Positions 42,569 to 53,095 of a DNA stretch of 64,000 nucleotides are shown here, piece after piece. This stretch comes from Prorocentrum cordatum (Eukaryota; Sar; Dinophyceae; Prorocentrales; Prorocentraceae). The stretch is from the NCBI GenBank assembly GCA_963575745.1, contig CAUYUJ010004725.1, positions 289,087 to 353,086 on the forward strand, read 5' to 3'. Position 1 is the stretch's first letter, and every line of letters begins with the position of its first letter. The position numbers were made by a program, and so were the translations under genes. Under the pieces are notes generated by a model. The model was not told the origin of the DNA. It saw only the letters and a program-made list of their open reading frames with translations, and did not search any database.

Positions 42569-44638
42569 TTATAACCTCTCTGGCAATACTTTCTGTAGCA
42601 GCGCCGTATAAAATGTATCCCCGTGGTGCAAGGATTTGGCCACGGTCCCTATAAGCCGATTCTCGCGTTCGTCGGCGTAAGTCCACCGACATATAGGGTT
42701 GCCGAGCCTTCTGCTCTGCATCGAGCAGTGGACGGCCACGTGGTGTTTAAACACCTCATGACCACCCCACGCATGCCAGTACTGCAAAAAACTGAGGATA
42801 GTTTGACCCATGTTGTTCATGGACGCAACAGACATCTGACGTGGTTCAGACTCTACAATCGTGTGAAACTTAGCCATTTCTTGGCTGGCTAGCATCAGAA
42901 AACGGTTCTGGCGAGTGAACAGCTGGGGGTTCTCGGAGCACAGAGCGGGCAACAGGGGGATCAGGTGCCTCGACTCAGCGGCCTTGGCCTTCAGACGTGG
43001 CTCCGAGGGCGTGAGCTGCTTGACAGTGATTGATCTGATTTCGCACATCGTCTCTCGATCTCTGTCCCCAGCAGTACGATAGTAGGCCCGCATTCTCCGC
43101 CGTAGGTGGATGACGTTGGCATGTTGTCGCATTGCAGCGGTCGCATGTGTACTCTTGGCGAAGTTGTTCCTAATGAGATGCACGAATACTGCTGCGATCA
43201 AGTATTGGGAAATTCCCAAATCGAATATGTGCATCATATCCAGTGATAGCATACTTATATTGAAGCCTCGAACACCGAATAACTGGCAGACGAAATTCAG
43301 CCCTTCATCTGCTTTGCAATCAAAGAAAACCAACTCAGCTGGGCATGTGACGGTGGACACCTGGTGCACGTCGGTCACAGCCCCGCCAACGACCAAACGA
43401 TGGCCTACGTGAAGTCCAAGGGCGGGGAAGGGTTGAAAAAGAGCGTACCCTTTGAAGTCGTCGTCTAGCCTCATGATCTTTAGAAGGTCCCTCAACTGCC
43501 TCCTGCTCGCCACGACAACCTTCTTTGTGCAACGGTCTACGGCGGATCTGAATGATGCTTCTGTAGTTTCGTTCCAAGTGCATAGCCGTGCTGAAGCAGG
43601 GTACTCCCATAACTTATCCCCGACGCAATCACATACGAAGCACGGGCGGGCAACATTTTGCCAGTTCTTAAACCCCAGCGCCCCAACAAATTCTAATAAG
43701 TCTGCGCGAAATTCAACTAAACAGCCTCGAATGCCATCAGCGATTTCGAATCCTCGCGTGTTGGCTCTCCACTCCGATTCGAAAGGCATCCCAGCTGGGC
43801 CAACAGCAGGGAAGACCCCCGCAGCGAGGCAGTTAAATGACCAAACAAGTATCTTCATCACCGCCTGCATCGTGCACAGGCCTTTACACGAACATTTGCA
43901 CAGGTCCTTTTTTCTTAGTGCGCAAATTAAATGCCGACAGCCCGTCAAACAGTTCGACCAGTAGTAGCAGTAGAAGCTGTCTTTTTTTGTGCGTGGTACT
44001 GCGTCGCTGAAGTAGCCCACTGGAAAAGACTTCGACCTGCCAGCTTCAAGTGTGATTTCGTGAGATTCATATTGTGGGGGAAGCATGCCGTCTTCGAAAC
44101 TGTGTATGTCGAACTGCTCTGGGTGGGACTGGCGCTGCTCATGGAAACACTCGTGTGGGAGGTGGAAGGGGAAGTCCCTCAACACGCGCCGCTCCTGGTC
44201 CGAGTCCCACATAGGAATCTGTGCTGTGAAAAACGTGGCCTTGCTGCGTGTACCCAGAGCTTTTCTGAGGTGTTCCGAGTGGTGGTCGTTCTGGTCGGGG
44301 AGTGCGAGGTCGGCGACTCCAACCGCTCCTGCCCTGGTCGAGTGCCAGCTCAGAACGCAGACATCCTTTGCTGTCATGCTGCCTTGCTTGTACCGTTTGA
44401 GAAGATACTCCCGCAACCCATGGCCTCCGTCCGTTTCCTGTGGCGGTGACCATTCTGCTGGTAGGGCCCCGCTGCTTCCGCTTGCCAGCGGCCGTGTGTA
44501 GCCGCTTGCTTGCAGTGCGTTGGCCGCTTCTCTGCCTGCCATCAATTCGGATTCCAACTTTGAGTTCCGATTGGTGTGACAAAATGGCTTGGGCAGGAAA
44601 ACGGCGGCGCTGAAGTTAAACAAAATTTTTGAATTCAA
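42569..44638 (-). CDS. Transposase-like dinoflagellate protein, apparently intact
   Basis: A 689-residue uninterrupted frame; translation may really start at Met33 (MAGREAANALQASGYTRP, base 44542), since the preceding 32 residues are unremarkable. Blocks I associate with a large dinoflagellate multi-copy family are LKRYKQGSMTAKDVCVLSWH, FPFHLPHECF, FPVGYFSDAVPRTKKDSFY, the cysteine cluster DLCKCSCKGLCTM, ILVWSFNCLAAGVFP, a CFVCDC pair, SLDMMHIFDLGISQYLIAAV, and near the C-terminus FKHHVAVHCSM...YADERENRLIG, which matches the HxxxH...ER layout of array gene 5. The family is probably a DDE-type cut-and-paste transposase, but catalytic acids cannot be assigned. Flanking terminal inverted repeats were not found. 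Length and lack of breaks contrast with most coding sequence in the window. Confidence 0.75.
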   Translation of the reverse strand: MNSKILFNFSAAVFLPKPFCHTNRNSKLESELMAGREAANALQASGYTRPLASGSSGALPAEWSPPQETDGGHGLREYLLKRYKQGSMTAKDVCVLSWHSTRAGAVGVADLALPDQNDHHSEHLRKALGTRSKATFFTAQIPMWDSDQERRVLRDFPFHLPHECFHEQRQSHPEQFDIHSFEDGMLPPQYESHEITLEAGRSKSFPVGYFSDAVPRTKKDSFYCYYWSNCLTGCRHLICALRKKDLCKCSCKGLCTMQAVMKILVWSFNCLAAGVFPAVGPAGMPFESEWRANTRGFEIADGIRGCLVEFRADLLEFVGALGFKNWQNVARPCFVCDCVGDKLWEYPASARLCTWNETTEASFRSAVDRCTKKVVVASRRQLRDLLKIMRLDDDFKGYALFQPFPALGLHVGHRLVVGGAVTDVHQVSTVTCPAELVFFDCKADEGLNFVCQLFGVRGFNISMLSLDMMHIFDLGISQYLIAAVFVHLIRNNFAKSTHATAAMRQHANVIHLRRRMRAYYRTAGDRDRETMCEIRSITVKQLTPSEPRLKAKAAESRHLIPLLPALCSENPQLFTRQNRFLMLASQEMAKFHTIVESEPRQMSVASMNNMGQTILSFLQYWHAWGGHEVFKHHVAVHCSMQSRRLGNPICRWTYADERENRLIGTVAKSLHHGDTFYTALLQKVLPERL

Positions 44639-45358
44639 AACAAAGGCCTGTTAACCAAACTCCGATCGCTAGCGTGCCTGACGGATGTGGTAGGGGTCAA
44701 GACAATTGGCAATGGCACGATGATAACAACATGAGAGAAAACGAACAATGTCAACGTGCTCAAACTCATGTTGATCATTCCTGCGGCATTGATCTGCGCG
44801 CTCAGCCCTGCACGAGTGGCAAGTCGGAGGCATCAACTGGCATGTGCGAGATGCGACGTGCACCAACTCGCTTGGGAACAAGTCTCCCGTTCAAGTGGGC
44901 ACGCATCGATCCATTGGCCCCCCTGCCAGACTGAAAACCTGACATCGGTGTCCCATGCACTCCGAAACTCGATCCATCCCCCGTCCACACAAACGATGGG
45001 CCTGCTTAGAAGTGCACAGGTGGGCGAACAGGGGAAGCGGGTAAGGCGTGAGAGGTAGAGGGGGAGAGTAGAGGGGGAGAGATATCTGCAACGCGACGCT
45101 CAATTTCTTGCGATCCCCCGCGCCACTCCAATCCGTCTTGCGCTCCAGAGCAGCGCAACCAACTAGAGTGCCCAAACGAACGTGCGTGCTCAAATTGCAC
45201 GCTCCTGCTGGCCACGATCTGGCAACATGCATCTCGAGAGCACATTAACGCACATACTAATCAGAAGCGAATGACGCAAGCACCACCAAGCATGACACAC
45301 AACAAACAGAGACACCATGAACAAGCCAGACCGACCCCCCTAGGCCAGCATATATCAT
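44639..45358. other. No supported gene
   Basis: Frames on both strands are short and unrecognised. The region separates the transposase-like gene from the 3' end of the next minus-strand gene. Confidence 0.4.
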
Positions 45359-48300
45359 CTACTTCGGCTTCGTCGCTTTGCTGGCGAGCGAGATGCTCTG
45401 CTGCACGGGGAGGATGGTGTCGTAAAACAGCTCGGCCTCCGCGGGAGGTCGCTTATCTGCCCCCCCCCCTCCTTATAACACGTGTCACATATATACAGCC
45501 TCCTAGGCACAGAACGTTCATTATCCTCTAGGTGTCGTGATGCTGTGATTCTAAAGTACGGCTCCTCTTCAGCGCCATCTTCATATTATCCTCCTCTTCC
45601 CTACCATCATTCTCTCATCGTTGTCGCCCGATTCCCTTTCATATCATCTTCCTTTCCCGTCTCCTCGCCGTTCCCTTGCTCATATCATGGCACAGTGATC
45701 TCTCGACCCCATCCCCGTCGCGCGCCGGCCTCCGCGAGCTTCGCGGTGCACTCTTCTTTCGTGAGCTCCGCGTCGTCAGACCTCCAGGGCGGGAGGGGGA
45801 GCAGACAGAGACGGGACGAGAGAGAGAGAGTAGGAGGGGATAGATCGAGGGTACGTGGATGAATCGAATATTGTTGGGCAACTGTTCTGGGGGATATCGC
45901 CTCGTGAACTCGTGAACCGACGATTCTCTACCCTTCAGGCCCTTCGAAGGTCCCCTCATCGTCGCCACGATTCTGCCCTATCCCTCCACTCTTAAGCCTA
46001 CCGCAACTGCCGTTCCTCCACCCCTTGCCCTCGCAGTGCTCATCCCAATCATCCATGCCCATCATCCCGCGGCGACTTGTTCTGGATGTGCAACTTCAAG
46101 CTGTTCGCGATCTCGTCGAGGGACTCCGTGCATGTGGCCAGCTGCTCTTCCCAGGGCGCCAGCCACGGGAGCTCATTCGCCTCCCGTGCCCCTTTGATCA
46201 CCTTTACTCGTATAGCATCCTGCTCCTGAAGTCATGCTGCCAGTGCTGCGACAGGGATCCGTCCTCGAGATTTTCATCTGCAGCCTCCCCGCAGCTTCTT
46301 CATCATTCTCCCGATCCCTATCATCTAAATCCTCCTCCTCCTCCTGGAACACATACTTCCTAGTCCTATTATATGTTCAGCCATGCTCGCTCCTCCTCTC
46401 CCCCTCCCTCCCTCAATTCCTCCACGCTGGGTTGGGATGAACGTACCTCCTCATCGCTTCCCTCACTCCCGAGACGCCGCCCCACTCCCTGCGCACCTTG
46501 AAACCCTCGTGCCAGCCCTGCAGGATGGCCTGGAGGTGCGCGGCCTGGCCGAGGATGGGCGCCAGCGAGCCCTCCGTGGAACGCGAAGCTGTGCTCGTCG
46601 GCTGCCCGTCCTTCTGCCGTGGGCGCTGATAACACTTATTCTTCCGTCCTACTCTCTTCGCCCTCATCATCCTCCATTACACGGCATTGAACGCGACGAT
46701 GGCAGAGAGGGTGGAACAACACGTGGGCAAAAGAAACATCATATGCACTGCGCGGCAACCGAGGCCCTGCTTAGCCTCTTGTTCCGAGTCGGAGGTGAAG
46801 GAATAGGACGAGTACTCGGAGCTCGAATCCTCATTCGCCTTCGCTCCACCACATGGGCCAAACCGAATTCGACAGAACTTGGACTACACTGGATCATATC
46901 TGGAATGCATAACGACTCAACGTGTTTCAAACATGGTGCAACCGTGCCCCGTGCCGTGGCCATGTTCCCACGGCGGACTACCTCTGCTCCGGACCCTCCG
47001 TCAGGAGGATGAGGAGGAGGAGGAGGAGTGAGGAGGAGGAGGAGATCCAAGACATGCTAGCCCACCTGCCCTTTAACTCGATCGATCTCTCTTAAACTGC
47101 CCATCCCCTCCCCGCCATGCGACGCGCGCTGATCCTCCTCAACGGGCTGCAGCGGCTGCTCATTCGTCCTGAGCCTCGTCGTCAGGGCCTGGGAATGCTG
47201 GAATTGGTCAACCTCGCGCTGGGTCAACTTCTTGTAGGTTTCTTCACCACGTTGGACATCGGTCTCCCCCGTGTTAGCGGGCGATTATTTTAGGGCCCCC
47301 ATCCTCCTCTTATTCGATCTTCATCTTACTCCCCTCTGCATGTTATCATCACCCCACTCCCCTCCCCACAATTGATAGTCAGTTTGGTTCCCATCGTAAT
47401 CCTTATTTGGTCATTTAGTGTTCCTCATCCTCCCCCTTCCCCATCCTCCTCTTCTTCGATCTTCATATTACTCCCCTCTGCATGTTATCATCACCCCACT
47501 CCCCTTCCTTGCAGTTGATATTCAGTTTGGTCCCCATCGTACTCCTTATTTGGTCATTTAGTGTTCTTCATCCCCCCCACCCCCCTTTATCTTATCTTAC
47601 TCCTCTTCTTGTACTTGTAAATTCCCATTACTTCCTACGTTCATCATCAGTTGATCCCCATTCCACCGCCTACTACTCCTCGTTTTCTCTACGTATTTCC
47701 TCGTCCTCATCCCACTCGTGTGGCATCACGAGCACGTGACCCTCCTATGTAGGACACCATGCCCATGATCATCTTATACGCCTGCTGCCGCCCTATAACT
47801 GCACCAGCGCGCAAACGAGACTATAGGAGCAACACTCGTCCCTCCCGCCTTGGTCCAGCCACGCACAGCTTTGCAAGTCGCGATGATCGCGTCCACGCGC
47901 GCCACTGCCCTGGCAAAACCGCCAGCGGGAACGAGTGGGATCTTCCGACTCAGCCCAGGGAGATTTCACATGAGAGGATGGCGAGCCCGAAACGGGGGGG
48001 GGAGAGAGGGGCACGAGATGAGGAGGGCGAAAAGAAAAGCAAAGCACGTCCTCTTGGACATCGGTGACTCCCAGTGCTGGTCATCGTAGCCGTTCTGGAG
48101 GAGGAGCTCGTCACGCGTGTGGAAGGTGCCCTCAGTCGTGTCGAGGCGGACCCTCTTCTTCTCCTCCTCCTTGAGCGTCTCGACGAAGTCGAAGTTCCCT
48201 GCGGGGAATGCGGCGTGGCACGTGGAACTGGGAACTGACAGAGACGCGCCCATGTGTGCGTGAGTGTGTGCGTGAGAGAGAGTGCGAAAGACATACACAC

Positions 48301-49245
48301 ATACAGATCTAGATACGTATGTATACATTTGTATGTATGCACCTGCCCCGTTCCCCACATATGGGAAAACTTCTCCTTGAACGTTTGCGCATGGCTCAAG
48401 GGACCGACTCAGTCGAAATTATCGTTGCCCCTACTCGTGGTGATGAGGGTCATCGTCGCCGCCGTCATAACATCGCAGCGGTGATGGTGGTAATCGTGTC
48501 CGTCGTCGTCGTCGCCATCGTCGTCGTCGTGATCATCACCATCCGCATCATCATAAGCACCATCATATTCATCACCATCGTCGGCATAGATGGTACGAAA
48601 CCCCATCATCATCACCATGCATCGTCACCAGGATCGTCATCACCTTCATCTTTATCGCCATCATTGGTGGCATCGCCGTCGTTGTCAGCGTCATCATCGC
48701 CGTTGCCGTCAACGGCAGATGATCATCACAATGACCACTCTGATCAGAGTGGTCATTGTGATGATCATCCGTCGTCCTCATGCATGGCACATGGCCCGCA
48801 TGACCCGCCAGGCGCCTGTCTTGCTCCACAGACGCGCCCATTCAGCCTTCTTGTTGCTGGACAGCTTCTTGAACTCCTCCCGATGCACAGACTTGGTCTT
48901 GTTCAAGTGGTACCTTGCGCGGATCGGGATCACACGCAACACTGAATAGCGGTTGGTGCACACATGGGTGATTCTACAATCTGAAAACACATCCAGGCTC
49001 ACTCCTTAAGTCTCCGATCCCCCTGATCATCGTCCTCGTCCTCCCCGTGTCACGTTTTGTGTCTGATCGATCATCCCCCCGCTGCCGCTGCATGCGCCCC
49101 CCATGGGAGACCGCAGGCGTTGCATGGTGTTTTCGTGCTCGGACAGTTGTTTGCGTTTGTCGGCCAGCGCCGTCTTCTTCTGCGCGGGTGCCCTCGCCTT
49201 CGGCGGGGGAGGGCGGTCGGCCGAGGCGGAGGAAGGGAGTTGATC
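45359..49245 (-). CDS. Multi-exon uncharacterised gene A (minus strand)
   Basis: At least seven exons read as coding on the minus strand, several with fitting splice sites: 49245-49112 (acceptor CCCCAG; KKTALADKRKQLSEHENTMQ), 48973-48805 (HLNKTKSVHREEFKKLSSNK then KAEWARLWSKTGAWR), 48198-48069 (acceptor CCCGCAG; GNFDFVETLKEEEKKRVRLD), about 47262-47115 (EETYKKLTQREVDQFQHSQA), 46615-46447 (GQAAHLQAILQGWHEGFKVR; donor GTACGT), 46225-about 46040 (acceptor TTCAG; EANELPWLAPWEEQLATCTE), 45781-about 45690 (SDDAELTKEECTAKLAEAGA) and the last, 45436-45359 (AELFYDTILPVQQSISLASK, stop TAG). The product is hydrophilic, rich in Lys/Glu helices, probably cytosolic or nuclear. No family is recognised. The first exon was not found; exon joins are inferred, not tested. 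Confidence 0.6.
47299..47600. repeat. 142-bp direct repeat inside an intron of gene A
   Basis: ATCCTCCTCTT starts at 47301 and again at 47443, and both units run through CATGTTATCATCACCCCACT and TTATTTGGTCATTTAGTGTT. A third unit is present only in part. Confidence 0.85.
48718..48769. repeat. Perfect 52-bp palindrome in an intron of gene A
   Basis: The first 26 bases (starting GATGATCATCACAATGACC) are exactly complementary to the last 26, with no spacer; the centre is TGATCA. It lies 36 bp after the probable donor of the 48,973-48,805 exon, among CAT/CGT repeats. Confidence 0.95.
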
Positions 49246-50059
49246 CTGGGGATAATATGTTGAATATTGCGCAGTTTTGGCCTCAATGGTTATTAGTTGC
49301 ACGCGTATATATGCATGTGTTGTTGCATAGATTGCGTTTACTGTATATACGTGTGTGTGTAATATATATATGTATAAAAATGCGTGCATATATATATATA
49401 TATACACTGATTTGATATGACACGCTTCCTTTTAAATGCAGTTGTGCATGTTGCCGCATTCGTAGATCAGCACGCACGTACAATTGGCTACATGTGTTGC
49501 ATGTGTTGTTGCGTCGCAGTCGCAACATGCATGTGCGCGTGATGCTTTATGCGCGTATAATGTGGTATCGTGGCCTTCGCCTTCGCCTTCCCCTTGGGCG
49601 GCATGGCGCCACGCGGGGCGCTCACCTCCCCTCCACGCGGGCCTGCATATGGGTTGCCGATCCGCCGCGCGGCCCGCACGGGCTCGGGGAGGGCGGCCGA
49701 TCCCTGCAGCCATGGGGGGTCGAGGTGGATCGACGGCGGGGGAGGTGGGGGAGGTGGGCAGGGGGACGCGGGCGGGGATCGAGGTGGGCGGTGGGGGGTC
49801 GAGGTGGGCTGAGGGGCGGGGCGGGGGGGGAGTGGGCAAGGGGGGGAATGGTGTCGGGTGCCGGAGGGGAGGGGCGAGGGGGGAGCCAGGTTTTTTCTTT
49901 TTTTCCAAACCCTCCTCATGAGTCATACAATCGCACCGCCCTCGACCATGGGCACCACAACCACTAGTACCAACATCGCCATCCACCAAACGCACCCTCT
50001 CGCCCCCCTCGCAGCCATCGCGGGCGCCCATTTTGGGTGCCCTGGGGGGGGGGTTCAGC

Positions 50060-50460
50060 TTGGGGGATTTGGGGAACATGAAAAAAAACATAAAAAAACA
50101 TAAAAAACATGACGCAAACATGAAAACATGAAAAAACATAAAAAACATGATAAAACCTGAAAAAAACATGAAAATCATTATAAGAAAACATGAAAAAAAA
50201 ACATGAAAAAACATGAAAAACCTGAAAACCTGAAAAAAAAACATGAAAAACACATGCAAAAACATGAAAACATGAAAAAAACATGAAAAACATGATAAAA
50301 CATGATAAAACATGAAAAACATGAAAAAAACATGAAACATGAAAAAACATGAAAAAATATGAACGAACATGAAAAAAAAACATGAAACAACATGAAAAAA
50401 ACATGAAAACATGAAAAAACATGAAAAAACATAAAAAAAAAACATGACGCAAACATGAAA
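50060..50460. repeat. CATGAAAAAA minisatellite
   Basis: About 35 units of 8-13 bp: CATG followed by A runs of variable length with occasional ATAAAA or CCTG. The minus-strand frame through it (Phe/His/Val/Ser/Cys-rich) is open by chance of the unit. Confidence 0.9.
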
Positions 50461-50734
50461 CGCTGACTGCACCATTTCAACGCCCGATAGACCCCCCATG
50501 GCCCCATGGACGTCCCCGAATGTCACAATGTCGCTGGGGGGGGCCCACCACCTGACGAATTCGCCCCAAACCCGACAACCCACGCCACCCCATATGCGCC
50601 ACCAGCGCCACCATCACCACGACGTCAGCACAGCGCACTTGACACCGCAGCACCACACATCATTTGCGCTTCTCCGACGTGTATTGCGTGTGGCCGTCTG
50701 CTTGAAGTGGCGCAGTAGTAGTAGTGAGCGGGAA

Positions 50735-51189
50735 GCCCGCGCGACAACAACAACAACAACAACACCAACAACAACAACAACACCACCAACAACAACCAAA
50801 ACAAAAAAACACCACCAGCATGATCAGCGCGCAGCGAACCTGACGTCGACAGCACCACCACCACCACCACCAAGCCTGCGAGCAGGCATGATCAAATCAA
50901 TGTCGTAGGATGCGTGGGAAGCAGTGGTGTAGTGGCAGTGAGCGGGAAACCAGCGCAACACCAGCAACACCAGCAACAACACAAAAACAAAGAAAACAAA
51001 CACAACAAACCACAAAAAAAAAAATGCGCTCCGAGTGCATGCACGTGCCTGGGCGGCACTCTCTGGGGGGGGGTTCTTGCTCGTGCTCCTGCGCGCATGG
51101 GGCGCCCCCACGGCGAGAATGCGAGCATATGTTGTGTGTGATGTGGTGCCCCGCTTGGCCCGCGCGGGCCTTCATGGGCCCTGAGGGGG

Positions 51190-51224
<35 letters not shown>

Positions 51225-51225
51225 C
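50735..51225. repeat. (CAA)n tracts and a 38-bp G run
   Basis: CAA/CAC repeats at 50,737-50,815 and 50,955-51,010, then an almost unbroken G run at about 51,186-51,223. Confidence 0.85.
50871..50921 (+). repeat. Dispersed 51-bp repeat, copy 1
   Basis: CAAGCCTGCGAGCAGGCATG through TGCGTGGGAAGC matches 60094-60145 with only a few differences and in the same orientation. Confidence 0.75.
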
Positions 51226-52639
51226 GTCTCCCTTGCATTGTGATTCCCCGTCGGTTTTGAAGTGAACCAGTCAAAAATCAAGCTCGCGTGCCCACCGTGG
51301 TGGCCCCCCATGCGCCCCAGCCCCTGCTCACCCTACGGCCGTTGACGGACGAAGCCCTCGAGCGGGCACCCGTGCAGTTGCTTCAGAGATCTCCCCCAGC
51401 CAGCTGCGCCGAGGACGAATCGGAGGAGGATGAGGAACCAATCGTGGCAATGCCGAGGACGATGACGAGAAGGACACTGGCTCAGGACATATCTGCAGTG
51501 GATGGGAAAATCGCGTGTACGTGTACACGCATCTCCAGATACATGTACATACATAGCATCGTGCATATAGTCGGATCCTGGCCCGCATCAAGTCACACGA
51601 ACCTGTAGGCATACAGGCGTGCACACATATAGGTGAGTAGGCCCATCGATCTACACAGGAGCTCATACTTTTCCACGTATATATAAATATATATCTACCA
51701 TAAATAGATACAGCCGTGTATCCACCTGCATTTGCATAGTTATGTGTCTGTGCACACGCACACGTGTATAACAAATACACACGTGCACGAATCGTTAGCA
51801 AGTGATGAGCATCTATGGTCACCTGCACCGTTGCGACGTCCACAAGTCCATACGCATGCACATGGCGCAGTCGGAGGTGGCATGCTTGGGCGGTGCAAGT
51901 CCATAAGCATGCGCAAACCCAATCTATATACACAACTATACACATATATATATAATGGGGTTTGCGTATGCTTATCTGCAGCGCACTCCTATGCAGCACG
52001 TGGCTCCACCTTATCCGACAACAACTGTTGCTCGAATCATGCATGCGATCACACATTATCTGACAACAAAGGTTGCTCGAATCATGCATGCGATCAACAT
52101 CTCTCCGTGCATGCTGGAATCATGCGGCAGTCATTTAACCAACCTCGAGGGCCGCTTCTGCGCTGCAGCGCGCTGGGCCGTGGGTCCGCCCCACTCGGGC
52201 GCTCGGTCGGGCGCCGCCGCGGCAAGACGTCTTGCCGCGGTACCATTCACCTGCCCTGCCGCGCACGGTACATATACATGGATTGGAGGGAGGGGCACGG
52301 GGCCACGTGATATGAGGGGCCCATTGGTGTCGAAGGAACGTTCTGGAGCGTTCTGACCAACTCACAAAGACAATCGAAACCTCGAGGCTATCGATCATGC
52401 AGTGTATCTCTTTGTCGCTCCTCCTTCCTCTTACTCCTCCTGCTCTCCCCGATCCTCATTCCCCCTGCAATCCTCCTCCCCTTTATGCAGCGAGCGCCAT
52501 TATCATTCCTTGCACTCTCTACCCCATGGCCGTCCTAAAGGGCAGTAAGCAGTGTACTCGGCCCGACAATCCATGCGTACAGCAAGTGGATCGCGCACGA
52601 CAAACCGCAAGACTTGGTTCAATAACATGACCAAGACGA

Positions 52640-53035
52640 CGACGACGCTCACGGTGAGGACGATGGTGGTGGCGACTCTGATGATAGCGTAGATGGTGAT
52701 GGTGATGGTGGTGGTGCGGATGATGGTTGTGATGGTTATGAATATCATCATGCAGGGGTGGTGGTGCTGATGATGACGACGACGATGAAGTTTATGATGA
52801 TGAGGACGGCGATGCTGATGATGCTGATGATGATGCTGATGATGATGATGATGCTGATGACTGTGACAATGCTGCTGACGAGGATGGTGGTGATGACGAT
52901 GACGACAATGATGATGCTGACGATGATAATGATGCTGCTGATGATGATAATGTTGATGATTGTGAGTATGCTGGTGATGATTACGAGTATGAGTTTGATG
53001 GCCATTCTGATGATGATGGTGATGCTGACGATGCT
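52640..53035. repeat. (GAT)n-rich block
   Basis: GATGATGATGCTGATGATG and related GAC/GCT-containing trinucleotides for about 400 bp. Met/Asp/Leu and Ile/Ser frames are artefacts. It lies directly after the end of gene B. Confidence 0.85.
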
Positions 53036-53095
53036 ATGCTATCACGTGTGTGCCGCAGGCCCTCCCTGCCCACCTGCTCGACGAGTCGACGTCGA

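Larger units (their letters stand above)
49246..53095. other. Repeat-rich stretch; at most isolated exons
   Basis: Contains TA/TATG repeats (49,290-49,410, 51,660-51,760), the CATGAAAAAA array, CAA repeats and a (GAT)n block listed separately. Possible but unconfirmed coding bits are SDIVTFGDVHGAMGGLSG on the minus strand near 50,540-50,480 and ALERAPVQLLQRSPPASCAE then DESEEDEEPIVAMPRTMTRR on the plus strand near 51,350-51,470. Neither has clear splice sites, so no gene is called. Confidence 0.4.

Noticed and set aside
49432-50583. 383-residue Phe/His/Val/Ser-rich minus-strand frame resembling a membrane protein
   Set aside because: Its core is the CATGAAAAAA array read backwards; only the first few dozen residues could be an exon.
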